Positions 14,153 to 25,990 are shown, counted from the stretch's first letter. The stretch is 64,000 nt of DNA from Craterostigma plantagineum (GCA_027422505.1 JAPQWV010000668.1:1-64000), one strand, 5' to 3'. Notes: generated by a model not told the origin, from the sequence alone. Program-made: numbers and translations.

Positions 14153-15906
14153 TTAATTTACGGCGGCCATCTTCCGTTTGTGGGCGGCGGTGGGCAGCTT
14201 AACGTCGGTGGCTAACCCAATGAGCTGAAGAACCCTAACGACGAACCAAGTCATGTCCAATTGCCACCACTCTAACCCATGCCTCGCCGAGTATTCAAAA
14301 GCATGGTGGTTATTGTGCCAACCCTCTCCGAATGTAAGCAGAGCAACCCACCTTAAAAATATTTTGTAATAACGACGCCGTCCATCAATCATTCGAAAAT
14401 GTAAAACGTAATGAACCATGGAAGAATTAGAAACCCCTACCAATTGTTTCGAGACAAATCGCCTGTGTTCCACGTTTGTTTCCCCCAAACATGGCAAGCT
14501 GAATTCACCAGCCAAGTGATGTGATAAACCCACACGATCCTCACGCCCTGCAATAAAAATGTTGTTCCAAACTATACGATAAAATTCGAGCATCTTTCCA
14601 GCAAATAGTGAAAGTTTCATGGTCGGAAGTGAATCATCTTTGTTGAGACTAAGAGTAATGAAAGGCTTCACTTCTCCCCCTAATAGCGTGGGGGTCCATG
14701 GAATCGAAGATAAGATAGATATACTTTCATTTCATTATCATGCAAATAAGTGGAAGTTTTCATGGTCGGCATTGAATCCATGTTGTAATAAGGTCCCCCA
14801 CCTATTCGAACAAGTACAAGAAAGACTAGCAATATCTTCACTGTCAAAGATTATCTTTAGCTTTCAAGCAAGATCTTTCTAATAATTAACACATCAACAT
14901 CGAGATAAGTGAACGAAGGAAAACACTTACCATTCCCCAAACGATGGAAGGAAAACCGCCAAGAGCATAGAGCAAAGCGCCAAGAGCTATTGGGTGGAGA
15001 ATGTAAGTGCTTTGAAGGAACTTGTAGAAGGGTTGCTTCTCTAAGTCGCCTACGTTGTTGGGCTGACCACACTGCGCATAAAAAAAGAAGGAAATCAGAC
15101 AAACGAAAGAAGAAAGAACTTCTAGACGTGGGAATTTTGTCGTTACATTACCCTTTCAAGAACGGTGTTCCTATCAAAAAGCCAACTCATATGGCTGAAC
15201 CAAAAGCCTTCAGTTGGGCTGTGTGGGTCCTTGTCCGAATCACAAAATTGGTGGTGGTATCTGTGTGTGCTCACCCAATCGATTGGATTTCCCTTTAGAT
15301 GAGATTAAAAAGATCGAATTTTTAACATCGAATACTGAGAAAAGATTCATAATTCGATTAATTCAAGAAAAAAGCACAGGTAAAACATATATACCTGGAG
15401 AGCTTGAACGCCACAGTAAGCGAAGAAGTACTCTAGCCATTTGGGAACCTTAAAGCTCCTATGAGAAAGATTCCTATGGAAAGAGAGAGTAATACCCAAA
15501 AGCCCAGTGGCCACATAAAGTCCAAAGGCACCCAAAACGCACTCCAATTGAACGTAAACGGCGCAAAAACGCAGAGCAAGTGCATCGCAAGAACGACGCC
15601 GCAAGTCGCTAAATCCAAAGTATCCCACTTTCTTCCCCAAAAAGCGCTCCTTTTCCTCGTCACCACCACGTCGGAGAGAAGAATTCGCCGGCGGGTCGTC
15701 GTCGAGTCTTCCGCCGATGATGCCCTCATAATCGGAGGAGCTCTTTTGGCAAAGATCGGATTTTTATGGAAATCGTACGGTAATTTAGCGTTCGTTGGAT
15801 AACGGGTTGGGTGCGCCGCCGCGATTCTTGGGTGGTTGGGACTTAGATTGAGTGGGGCGAAGGCGAAGGGTTTGGTTTTCGACGGCGGCGGTAGTATTAG
15901 AGCCAT
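14153..15906 (-). CDS. FAD5: Plastid acyl-lipid desaturase, FAD5/ADS3 type (palmitoyl-MGDG delta-7 or delta-9-like)
   Basis: Membrane di-iron desaturase that introduces a cis double bond into plastid lipid acyl chains; FAD5 acts on palmitate of MGDG. Five exons (minus): 15906-15395, 15292-15152, 15071-14931, 14547-14441, 14351-14153; about 366 residues. The Ser/Thr/Pro-rich first 80 residues look like a chloroplast transit peptide. The three His boxes are present: HRNLSH (exon 1), HRYHH (exon 2) and HNNHH (exon 5), with GVRIVWVYHITWLVNSACHV in exon 4. In exon 1 the frame slips once: after FNWSAFWV one G is missing (near 15528), and AFGLYVATGLLG continues in the next frame. All else is conserved, so a sequence error is likely. 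Whether the activity is delta-7 or delta-9 cannot be read from the sequence. Confidence 0.9.
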
Positions 15907-16460
15907 TACTACCTCGGCCTTGCTCTTCGTCAGCTGAGGATTTGACTGAAGCGGTTTTATGCGTTTATATAATATGACATAGACGGTGGGAATTGTGGGG
16001 AACGTTTTTTCTTTGGCGGTGGAGCTTTGATGATATCGAACCTTAAAGTGGGACGTTAATGGAAAGAACGGATGACGTGGCAGGTGAGGAGATAAGGCGG
16101 TTGGGTTGGGGAGATTTGTAGGGCCTTTGGGTAATTATCAGTAATATGATTATTTTGTGAAGTTCATGTCTTTTGTCATCTTCTGCTGATTGAGGGTATC
16201 TGTTATCAGTTGTGTGGTTCGAATTTTGTGTTCTTTTACATTGAGAATCCTATCCTAACCTTGTTATTTCTTTGTACTTGCATTAAGTGTGGAAAGAAAA
16301 CCTTATCTCACGCATGTCGTGCGCAGCAGAAATTGCTTCAACGATCAGTAACTGCTTTAATTTACTACAAGTGCTTCTCTGTTCAATCCTCCACGCAAAT
16401 CTCATCTCTGTCTATTAGTTCTTGCTCTGAATATAAGGCGTCTAAGAAATTGCAGCTAAT
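15907..16460. other. Desaturase promoter and intergenic DNA
   Basis: The first 150 bp upstream of the desaturase ATG are the probable leader and promoter. The plus-strand ORF at 16210-16524 shows no family feature and runs into a transposon, so it is not called. Confidence 0.35.
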
Positions 16461-16930
16461 TAGGGGTGTGGGTGGTGCGGTTTTCGGCCAATTCCGCACT
16501 AAACCACTATATGCAGTTTTTTGAAAAACAATTCTCAAACCGCGGTTTTGAAAAATAAAACCACACGTACGATTTCGAGTGGTTTGATGCGATTTTGCGA
16601 TTTTTAACCGAACAAAGAAAATACTTATATTTTATCGAATGAAAAAATAGTTTTTAAAAGCGTTAAGCGTAAATGTGATGAGACATCGCCTTGCCTCAGA
16701 AACAAGGCGCAAGTCGAGGTATTTGCCTCGTATATCGAAGCGTCACCATTGTCCAAAAAAATTAGTATCATCTTATTTTATATTAGGCTTTACTTATATT
16801 AGTGGCTTTTTTTTTAATATATTGGTTTAGCTTTGTTGTCCGATTGGAAGCTCGAAATATAAATAGTATGTAAAAAAAAGTTATTAAATATAATGGTTCG
16901 GGCGGTTTTCTAAAATCATTGCAGACCCCT
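16461..16930. mobile_element. hAT-like non-autonomous element (about 470 bp)
   Basis: Left end TAGGGGTGTGGGTGGTGCGG, right end CAGACCCCT, giving short inverted ends AGGGGTGTG/AGGGGTCTG, with GCGGTTTT-type subterminal motifs in opposite orientation near both ends. Flanking gcagctaa and gcggctaa (7 of 8) suggest an 8-bp target duplication, although two extra bases lie between the left copy and the end. No ORF. An internal stretch (16675-16750) is rich in GCCTTG/GCCTCG motifs. Confidence 0.6.
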
Positions 16931-17126
16931 GCGGCTAAGTACCATATTCTTGTGAGTTCCCTTGCAAAAGACATCATCGAATTCAGTGAACATCACTGAA
17001 ATCCATATTCTTCTCATATTTTTGTCCGAAAACTTATTTATGATTTTTTTATGATGCTTCTTGATTGTGTGTGCATATAGTCAATCAATCTTTGTATGCA
17101 TCATCATTACTTAGAAACTAAATAAA

Positions 17127-19117
17127 GAGTTAATTACGTGTCAGGCCCTCTTAACATTTTTAAATAGTATTCAGGCCCCAATATAGTTTCGTTAGTATTA
17201 AGGACCTACTTTCTAAAATTCTTAGAGAAAAATACCCGAACTATGCGATATGACATATTTACCCACTAATAGATGCAATATTACAAACATATGCCATTGT
17301 CTTCTCCAACGAGCGATCTAATCTTCAAGCTCGATTTCCGCCTATATTCTCGACCTTCGTGAGTAGACGAGGAGGTCCGACCCTGACCTTGACCTGTCGT
17401 CATTTAGTGCTCGACGGAGCTGAACTTATTTTTTTTGTTTTTCCAAATCACTTAGCGACGTATGACACATCTCTTCTAGTAAATAACAAATCGTCACACA
17501 AAAATACCACATCCTACATTAAAATAACGACTCATATATTGTTAATAACACAGTCTGTATACAACCAATGGATTGGGAGAAAAAAGAACGAAAATCACAA
17601 ACGACTAAAAAACAGATGAAAACTGCATAAATCACGTCGTTATTGACTCATTAATGTAAAATAGACTTCAATTTCTCATGGGTACCTCGAATTTATACCG
17701 ATTATTTGCAAGAAATGGATATTAGATTTTCCCTAAATGTGTAAAAGAAATACTTATAACATAGCGAAAAAATAACAAATGTCTTATGGTTAATAACAAA
17801 TGTTGACTGATAAGTAACACGTCGCGAAAGATAATAACGCCTTGTTTGTCGTAAATAACACATTCTGTATACAACCAATGGATCGGGAGAAAAAAGAACG
17901 AAAACCACAAACGACACTAAAAAACATATGAAAACTGCATAAATCTCGTCGTTATTGACTCAATAAGGTAAAATAGACCTAATTTCTCATGGGTACCTTG
18001 AATTATACCGATTAGTTGCAAGAAACAAATATTATGTTTTCCGTAAATCGTGTAAAAAAGAAATACTTATAACATAGCAAAAAATAACAAATGTCTTATG
18101 GTTAATAACAAATGATGTCTTAGAAGTACCACGTCGCTGAAAGGTAATAACACCTTGTTTGTCGTAAATAACGCATTCTGTATAGAACCAATGGATCGGG
18201 AGAAAAAGAACGAAAATCACAACGACACTAAAAAAACATAGGATGAAAACTGCATAAATCTCGTCGTTATTGACTTATTAAGGTAAAATAGACCTCAATT
18301 TCTCATGGGTACCTCGAATTTATACCGATTAGTTGCAAGAAACAAATATTATATTTTTCCTAAATCGTGTAAAAAGAAATACTTATAACATAGCAAAAAA
18401 TAACAAATGTTTACGATTAATAACAAATGTTGACTTAGAACTAACACGTCGCTAAGGTAATAACACCTTGTCTGTCGTAAATAACACATTCTGTATACAA
18501 CAAATGGATCGAGAGAAAAGAACGAAATCACAAACGACACTAAAAAACAGATGAAAACTGCATAAATCACGTCGTTATTGACTCAATAAGGTAAAATAGA
18601 CCTCAATTTCTCATGGGTACTCGAATTTATACCGATTACTTGCAATTTATGTCGAAATCTAGATTCGATTTACCATTATATTCTCGAATTTGCACCCTAG
18701 TTAGACAAGCAAATTCTACCTCGTGCGTCGTCAATATCACAGTGAATCCAACATGACATAATCGGTTGGATGGGGCATTCCAATTTTTTTGTGCTCGTTT
18801 CAGTGTAAGAAATATATTCTGTAACTAAGTTTCACAATATTATTGAAAAATAACGTGTCTGTTTCCTAAAGTAACAATATTCTGTAACTGAGTAACATAA
18901 TATTATCGAAAAATAACGTGTATGTTTCCTATAGTAACAATATATGTAACTGAGTACATAAAAAAGAGCATTTTAGTAAGGGTGTTTTTGTCAAACCATA
19001 GTTTTTGGTCCTTTAGCTCGAATTTTACATAAAGTAGGTCCTTTAACTTATTATTTCCGTAATAGGGCCTGACAAGTAAATTGAAAAATTAGTGGGGCCT
19101 GACATAAAATTCCCCCT
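17127..19117. mobile_element. Non-autonomous TIR element of 1.99 kb with 8-bp TSD
   Basis: Ends are inverted: left TTAATTACGTGTCAGGCCCT, right (reverse complement) AATTTTATGTCAGGCCCCAC, each with a second inner TCAGGCCC motif. It is flanked by perfect taaataaa duplications at 17119-17126 and 19118-19125. The middle is a four-unit tandem array (17440-18655), followed near 18810-18960 by a shorter repeat containing AATAACGTGTxTGTTTCCTA. No transposase is present. The 8-bp duplication suggests hAT; a 9-bp MULE duplication with one mismatch is the alternative. Confidence 0.75.
17440..18655. repeat. Tandem array, period about 312 bp, four units
   Basis: The landmark CTGTATACAACCAATGGAT recurs at about 17554, 17864, 18177 (as TATAGAACC) and 18490, spacing 310-313 bp. 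Each unit also carries AACTGCATAAATCxCGTCGT and TTTCTCATGGGTACC. The outer units are partial. ORFs in the array (for example 17702-17917, minus) repeat with the unit and are not genes. Confidence 0.88.
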
Positions 19118-20387
19118 TAAATAAAAGCTATTTTAGTCTTCGAATCACTGTTACTACTACTACTACATTGTTTCTTTCTGGTATGAAAAGCAGCATTGGA
19201 AACACATACGATGCAATAATAACCATCCCAACTCCCTTCAACTCAATAGCATTCCTCAAACTGCCACAAGTAAAACATCGACAAGAAAAACTAAACAAAA
19301 GGGACTCAATCATCATTACACTATAACATCAATTCTCTTTTCTTGCACTGCCACAAACACCTTATGGGCACAATTAAAGAGAACGAAGAAGATAAATCTT
19401 TAGGAAAGATCTTCTAATCGTGTTGTATACATGCATACAGCTTGCTTGCCATAATCGTAAGGTCAGGGATAGACAATCATCATCATGAATTCTTACCAGC
19501 AAGGAATTATATTTGAAGATACGAAACTAATTAGGTATATCAAGAAAGCATGTCAACATCTGAGCCAGTTAAGAAAGAAATCACGCGATTAGCCCACGAC
19601 TAACCAAACGGGAAAATGTTATTTATTTATTGAGAACAAAGCTTTTACTTGCTTATTTCGCTCTATTACTTGCTCACGTACAAGAGAAAGATAAAGAGAA
19701 TTTTATTTTGCCAATCATTCTTCTTTTGTTCTCTTACTACTTCATTCACGTACGGATATCCTATATATAGATATATAGTACACATGATAAAGAAAGAGGA
19801 TAACTATGCACTTAAAACTACACAATCTAATGCAAATCATGCATTTTTTTATCGGCAATATCTTTGACTTTTGCAGCCCATTTTTGCGTTTTCTTCCCAA
19901 GAGATTTCCTAAGATGTGCTCTATTGAATTGTCAAGATTCACGGCTTTATTTTTGTTTTTGTTGTTATTTTATCTTTTGGTATTGACCCCTTTTTTATTG
20001 AGCTTATCCAACGAATTCTCCCCTTCAGTCAATCTTTTTTTAGTCCTTCAACCCTCAAACTTAACTCTTTTTAGTGTATTGTATGTTGCAGCTCTCCATT
20101 TTCCGTCAATAATTGCCTGGTGATCCTCGCCATGTTGCCATCTCGTCGTACTCGTCTGTCGCTAAGCAGCACATAGAGTACCACTAGTTTTCTTCTTGGA
20201 CCGCCTTTGCCCTGCTTTTCGGTTCTTCGGCCATATAATAAATATTCTCGTCTTTTCTTTCATCCCTGAGACGTAGTCCTTCCAACAGAAAAAGGGCAAG
20301 CATGTCATGTGCTGCAATTTGACGATTTAATTGATACAAACCAGCAAATACAACAAGCGTACCATGTTAAGGCCGGCGAGTACGGAG
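19118..20387. other. Intergenic AT-rich DNA, no supported gene
   Basis: Several ORFs exist (19128-19316 minus, 19649-19867 and 19806-20123 plus) but they are low-complexity hydrophobic readings of T-rich DNA with no family motif. A minus-strand basic stretch near 19860-19940 (KSLGKKTQKWAAKVKD) may be a relic of an unidentified gene. The 3' end of the candidate gene at 20388-20660 would fall here. Confidence 0.35.
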
Positions 20388-20660
20388 TTAAGATTGGGCC
20401 CCCCCGGCGAGAATCCGGTGAATCCTCTCCATGGCAGCGAATCCGATATCGACGCCCGTGAAGAAGAGGAGCGCGCCGGCGAATACGAACGGCACGGTGT
20501 GGTGGCGCGGCAGTCCGTTGACATCGTCCGCCGTCATTGCAGCTTGTTGGAGGCTGGCGCGTCGGCGTCGGACTTTCGTTCATCGCGGTGTCGCTGTTGT
20601 TGCTGTCAAAGCTAACGCGGTGGGACGAGGTGACGCCATCAGGTTGTTGGCGGCCGCCAT
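20388..20660 (-). pseudogene. Possible small gene (90 codons) with one in-frame stop, unrecognised
   Basis: A GC-rich island in AT-rich DNA. On the minus strand the ATG at 20660-20658 has strong context (ATGGCGGCC) and reads MAAANNLMASPRPTALALTA, then reaches TGA at 20582-20580, and continues in the same frame through an internal ATG (MTADDVNGLPRHHTVPFVF) and a hydrophobic segment AGALLFFTGVDIGFAAMERI to TAA at 20390-20388. A GA/CT microsatellite directly upstream looks like a plant leader. Either the gene carries a nonsense change (CGA to TGA would fit), or translation starts at the internal ATG and gives 49 residues. A competing longer frame (from 20751) has less natural composition. I do not recognise the product. 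Confidence 0.35.
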
Positions 20661-20770
20661 AACGGAGGCGTTGTGTGGCTCCGTTCACGGCCATCTCATG
20701 AGGGATATGTGTGTAGTTTCGTGTGTGTATGTATTGCATATATTGGCACATTTTATGTAAGTATAGAGAT

Positions 20771-20819
<49 letters not shown>
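20771..20819. repeat. (GA)n microsatellite
   Basis: Uninterrupted GA dinucleotides after one GAT interruption; CT-rich leader on the minus strand for the candidate gene at 20388-20660. Confidence 0.92.
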
Positions 20820-20822
<3 letters not shown>

Positions 20823-20829
20823 CATGGAA

Positions 20830-22087
20830 GGACGGAGAAGTCGAGGTTGGTCGGGAAAGGGTTCAATTTGAAGATAAAATAAATGTAGGGGCTTATGTGT
20901 AGTTTTACTAAATATCACTTGGTACATACGTTCATAAATCTGTATGAAATCAAGTGGATTCATTCTTTGCCCAAGTTTGCCATCTAAAGTGAATTGCTAT
21001 ATATACTAATCTAAATTGAACAGTCATAAGTGTGTTATATAATTTATAAAATCTTTCTATAGTAATTATTAAAAATAAAAGAATAAATATGACAGTATAA
21101 AAATACAATGTAGTATGTTCTCTCTCTTCCCCCCTCTTTTCCCTCCCTCTCTAACCCTAACCCTAATCCTCTCCAACGCCGCCACATCTCCCCTCCTCCC
21201 CTCCGCTAATGGAGGTAGGGGGAACATTGAGGTATGGGGAGCCCAGATATTTAGACTGATTGCCTCAATTTAGCCTATACGATCAACGTTGTTAATTTAT
21301 CGATATCGTGAATAGTGGCTTGTTGGTTGAGAAGGAGCTAATCGTCGATGCATGTTATTATGAACTCGTCCTATGGTATATATCTCTCGTCGTAATATTG
21401 CAGCGGACTAGAAACCTCTCCCTTCGATAAGACGTACAAAAAAAATATAAGAGGGGCTGGTTCGAAAAAAAAGAGAGAGAAAAGAAAAAAAAAAGAAAGA
21501 AGAAGAAAAAAATGAAAGCGAGCGAGAAGAGCTAGAAAGACGAAAGGATGAGTCGAGTGTAAAAGAGAGACGGCATTAGAAGAGTGAAATAAGTGGTCAG
21601 AAGAGCTACTCGATGATTGACACTTTTGATACTTTTAGCTCACTTTCCTATATGACGCACCTTTCAATACCTGCGCCCCATACAACCTTTGATGAAAGAC
21701 CCTTTGATTCGTGCATGACTTCTACTATGTGACTATGATGTGATATATTTGCAAGCATAGAGATCTTTTCATGCCGTGAATTGAGCGTCTTTATACAGAT
21801 CCCTTTGAAAAACACTTCGAGCGATTTGAGCGACCCTTGTGGGAGTTGTGGATTGATGCGTAATACGATTCTAGAAATGTCTTTCATGCTACGGTGAGAT
21901 TGCGACATATTGCCCCATGCTTCGTGTTTTGACTAAATCATTCATTAGTTGATGATTATCTCGACCTTCTATTCTTTTACGTTTTCTGAGATGAAACAGG
22001 AAAAATTCATTGGTTGATGTTTTATAATCTAACTTGATTTAGTTTTATCGATTTATGATCAAGGACGATCGAAGCTAGTTTGGGGGA
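20830..22087 (+). other. Intergenic DNA passing into the 3' internal part of an LTR retrotransposon
   Basis: No supported ORF. Near 21150-21170 there is CTAACCCTAACCCTAATCC, a short telo-box in pyrimidine-rich DNA. From about 21640 the sequence looks like the non-coding end of an LTR element and closes with the polypurine run TTTGGGGGA (22079-22087) directly before an LTR start TGTTGATAAG. The retroelement assignment rests on that junction only. Confidence 0.4.
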
Positions 22088-23519
22088 TGTTGATAAGTTA
22101 AGATTTTATGTAATTTCTTTACCCGTAGAAGTGCATTCCTAATCGTTATTACCTAATAATGCATCGAATATCCTACATTATATTTACGTTTCTTATTTGA
22201 TAAGATTTCCCGAGCAAATGATATTGAAAACAGGAAAACGATCAAATTTTGGGGAGGATTTTCTAGCAATATTTGCCATTAACGGGGTAGTAGAAAATGC
22301 AAAAAAAATACCTATTGAGGATCAGATCACGGGGGAAGAATAATTAGTCAAAGAAAGATCCATTTTACTTTGAATAAAATATATATGCATGAGAGAGAAG
22401 CAAAATAATCGTTCATGGACTTATTTGAAGGAAGATGTCAAATAATATATTTGATCATTGCTAAGGATTTTGAAGATTAAATATTCAAGATACGAAAAGA
22501 TCTGAAGCTCTATCTATGTAAGGCACACGACTACAGAGATCGAGGGAAGAGCGATAGCTGAAATAAAAAGAAGCAGACTTCGACGGCTGGGGAAAAAGAG
22601 GACGAGCGCTGGATGAAATAAAAAGAAGCCTATCGACGGCTGCGGGACTTTTGACGGCGAAGAACGAGACAAGTCGAGCACCGAAAAAGGTCGAAGGCGA
22701 ATTTCTTATTTTAATATTTCATTTTCGACAATGTTTTCTTGATCATTTGTCGTCTTTCATATTTAATATGCTAGCTTAATTTCTTTGTGATTAAGGCCGT
22801 GTGAGGCCGGATTATGACTACATAGTAATGCCATTATTATTTTATTTAATCATATGATTTGAGTTACGTATTCTTTGTTTGTGCTTCATATGCGTACGCG
22901 TGATTTGCCTCCATCATATGATTATTGATTGGTTTATGAGACGGACTAAAGTGATTAGCCCGATTAGAACGAAAACATTGAATACCACTAGTTAAAACCG
23001 ACCAGAGATGGAATCGGTTTCGTATGTGTGGTTTCCGATACTTTAGGCGCCGAAAAGCATCTAAACTCGGGGAATTTCATAATGATCGAATGCACATATA
23101 GGAACTACAGTCATATAGACATATAGTTGATTGGTTCTCTATTTACATAGGGTTGCTACTGCGGGACAAACGAGTAGCACGTATGTTAGGGAAATTCTAC
23201 CTGACTATGATTCATATTGATTAGATAGATTAGATTGCATGAAGACATAGGAATAATTCGTGCCGAGCATGTGTCTTAATCGCGTCGTCGTCAACTGTTC
23301 TATCCTATCTGTTTTATTTGCGTTATTTTATATGCGTCTTTTATCTTTTTTATCTAATCATCAAAACTATAAAAATTCCTTTATTCTAAATTAGAATTAA
23401 GAGTATTTTCATAGAATTAATCGAGCTGTCTACGTGGATCGATACTCGGACTCATCCGTTTTACTACTTGCACGAACCTAGTACACTTGCTAGTATTTGA
23501 GCGGTCGGGTTTTTGGCGC
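22088..23519 (+). mobile_element. LTR of a Ty3/gypsy-type element with PPT on its left and PBS on its right
   Basis: Begins TGTTGATAAGTTAAGATTTT right after a polypurine tract (22079-22087) and runs to about 23510, followed by TTTTTGGCGCCGTTG, the start of a primer-binding motif common after plant gypsy LTRs. The motif is interrupted by an insertion and resumes as CCGGGAACAATGG at 23991. The LTR end (CA) could not be placed exactly. There is no gag or pol coding on either side, so only the LTR and stubs of internal DNA survive. Confidence 0.55.
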
Positions 23520-23524
23520 CGTTG

Positions 23525-23985
23525 TGACGCCCGGGGGCCTACAAAGGGCGGGGAGTGATCGCCGGTGCCAGAGAGGTGCACGGACAAGGAGCGGCTCCTG
23601 GCAGACTTGTAGGCGAAGGGGTACATGAGTGAACTGATCCGACACCGAATGAGAGGGGGATCCTGAGACTAACAATAATGTATGGGCGTGTCAGGTAAGA
23701 ATCGTATAAGAGAATTGATAGTATACTCATATCACCAAGGTCGGGCTACCTTTTCGGGAGTCCATCCGAAAGAACTTCAAAAATAAGCGTGCTTGGACTT
23801 GAAGCAATCTTGGGATGAGTGACCCACTGGGAAGTTTTCAAGGGTGCGTTGTGAGCGAGGACGAAGCACGCTGAAAGGTTAAATGGTGGTACAGTGGGGC
23901 CCAGACATCAGTTGGAGTGTGGTGGGCCCAACCCCACTAGTCTCGATAGGGGCCGATGCTACAGTGACACCGGTATGGGACGGGC
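23525..23985 (+). mobile_element. Cassandra-type TRIM solo LTR carrying a 5S rRNA-like segment
   Basis: Starts TGACGCCCGGGGGCC and is flanked by CGTTG on both sides (23520-23524, 23986-23990). Removing it restores a normal gypsy primer-binding sequence (TGGCGCCGTTGCCGGG), so it is an insertion with a 5-bp duplication. Positions about 23770-23855 read AAGCGTGCTTGGACTTGAAG and TGGGATGAGTGACCCACTGG followed by GAAGTTTTC, clearly related to the internal promoter half of plant 5S rRNA. 5S-derived promoter sequence inside short LTRs is the defining feature of Cassandra retroelements. The 3' end lacks the expected CA, so it is slightly degraded or the boundary is off by a few bases. Confidence 0.78.
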
Positions 23986-24639
23986 CGTTGCCGGGAACAA
24001 TGGTATTATTAGTTTAGGATTTTATTCTAGTTTGTCTAGATTTAAAAGGGGATTCAACACTTAAATACCTACATCAATAAAATAAGACAGATCAGTCCCT
24101 AGTCAGCTCCATTTTTAATCTAGGTGCCTAGTTGAATTTTATTTTACTGATAGGTACCTAACTGACGGATTTACCCCCTGCTAAAACAACTTTATTACAT
24201 CGTCTTTACACCTTTTTCTCATTCACGTTCGTTCATTCCTAAACAAAGAAAGTTCTCACTCTCCCAATCCAAATCGCAGATTTAATCCTAGAAATCGAGC
24301 CGTGTTCGTTGTTGCTTCAGATTCAACGTCGTCTGTCCACTCGTTCGTCGTGGTTTCCCCTTCTGAAATCGTAGGTAAGTCATTCGCAGTCTATCCGTAC
24401 GTCGTCGCATTTCGTCGCAGTATTCCGTCATCAATAGGCTTGCATCTAGTTTGATTTTGCCATTATTAGTTGGGTTTTAAGCATTTTCAGTTAATGTTCG
24501 TAACAATGGCTGCGTGTTTTTGGAATAACATCGATTTGTGTTCGATTAGGGGTTTTTTGTGCTTGTATTTTCGGATGGGTGAATTAACTGTTGCCGATTT
24601 GGGTTTTTTGGAATGGGTTGATTTTGATTTGTTCTAATG

Positions 24640-24980
24640 AGGTCAATTTGTTTGGTACTACACATTATCACTGCATTTGGTACCCTCTGTTTGCGCAAAG
24701 TGGTACCCCTTGCGTGAATAAATTGTACTGCTTGTTAACTGGTTTTTTTCAAATGAGGTCAATTTATTTTGTACTCATAATCTATCACTGCATTTGGTAC
24801 TCTCAGTTTTGGCAAATTGGTACCCCTTGTTTGAATAAAATGGTACTGCTTGTTAACTGCTTTTGGTAACCTCTGTTGGTACATAATTATTTGTTTTTGT
24901 ACTACATTATCACTTCTTTTGGTAACCTCTGTTTGGGCAAATTGGTACCCCTTGTGTGAATAAAATGGTACTTCTTTTTG
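24640..24980 (+). repeat. GGTACCCCTTG repeat, about 115-bp period, three units
   Basis: Units contain TGGTACTACACATTATCAC, TTTGGTACCCTCTGTTTG, GGTACCCCTTG-TGAATAAA and a closing TGTACTGCTTGTTAACTG. ORFs crossing it are read-through of the repeat. Confidence 0.8.
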
Positions 24981-25429
24981 ACAGTAGATTTTTTGCAGAA
25001 GCCTCCGCGGAACAGATCTGAGTCCTTCTTCAAGTTCCATCCTGCGCTGTTTTGATCTACCATAAGTAATTTGGAGGTAGGATGACCCCCAGATAAAAAG
25101 AAGCTATAAGAAGGTCTCCGTTTCACTTTTTGTAAATATGCTTAAGATGTCACTTCTTCGTTTGCTCGAATTGTGGCATTGATAAAGCGTTATAGTGGTA
25201 TCGTACTTCTATGGCTGCTTGCATTTTACGTGACGAGCACAATTGTATGCTTGATCTGTTTGGTTAAGTTACTTGAATATGATGTAGACCGTTTGGAGAC
25301 TTTGTTTATGTAGGTTTACTTCTTTTGAGTTTGGGATGAGACCGTTCTGAGACTGTTGGATTTTGTTCATGACTCAGTATTGTTCGCTTGTTGTGTAGTT
25401 CTGTAATTTGTCCGTCTATTATGCAGTAC

Positions 25430-25990
25430 CATAGGTTTTTATATTGTCGTACTTTTCTTTTACACACAGAGTACCATAATATGCAGCTTAATCGTACCAT
25501 TAGGTACAAATATACAGTACCAAATAGAAGATATGAAGAACCTTGTCTTCTATATTACCGTACCACGTCTTTTACACACGGAGTACCAAAATATGCAGCT
25601 TAATCGTATCATTATGTACATATATGGTGTACTATAAACAGAAGATATGAAGTACCTAGTCTTGATATTACCGTACTAAACTTTTACACAGTACTTTAAT
25701 ATGCAGGTTAATAGTACCACTGGGTATATATATATCGTACCATAAACATAATATATGAAGTCCTTGTCTGTTGTACCATTATGTTGATATATGGCGTACC
25801 ATAAACAGAAGATATAGAGTACCTTGTCTTTTATATTACCGTACCATATCGCTTACATATAGCGTACCCTAAGTGCAGGTTAACCGTACCATACGTAAAC
25901 ATATACGTACCTTATATATCGCACATGAAGTACCTATCTGTTGTACAGTAAGGTACTTTGTGATTTTACAGAAGGTACCTTAACAATTAC
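25430..25990 (+). repeat. GTACC-rich repeat, about 118-bp period
   Basis: Recurring blocks are CTTTTACACACxGAGTACCA, TATGCAGCTTAATCGTACCA and AGAAGATATGAAGTACCTTG, about four to five degenerate units. The tail (25850-25990) decays into scattered GTACC motifs. Confidence 0.8.

Noticed and set aside
17702..18570. Series of similar minus-strand ORFs
   Set aside because: They recur with the 312-bp tandem unit, change frame from unit to unit and have no family motif.
17440..18655. CRISPR-like array of regularly spaced repeats
   Set aside because: Units are 310-313 bp contiguous tandem repeats in a plant transposon, with no short repeat and unique spacer pattern.
19806..20123. 105-codon hydrophobic ORF
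   Set aside because: T-rich low-complexity DNA reads as Leu/Phe in this frame; no homologue recognised and no gene-like context.
21150..21170. CCCTAA repeats resembling telomere DNA
   Set aside because: Only two to three units; short telo-boxes are common in plant promoters and leaders and do not indicate an interstitial telomere.
23770..23855. 5S rRNA gene
   Set aside because: Only the internal-promoter half is similar, with many differences, and it lies inside an LTR-like insertion, so it is read as Cassandra rather than a 5S gene.
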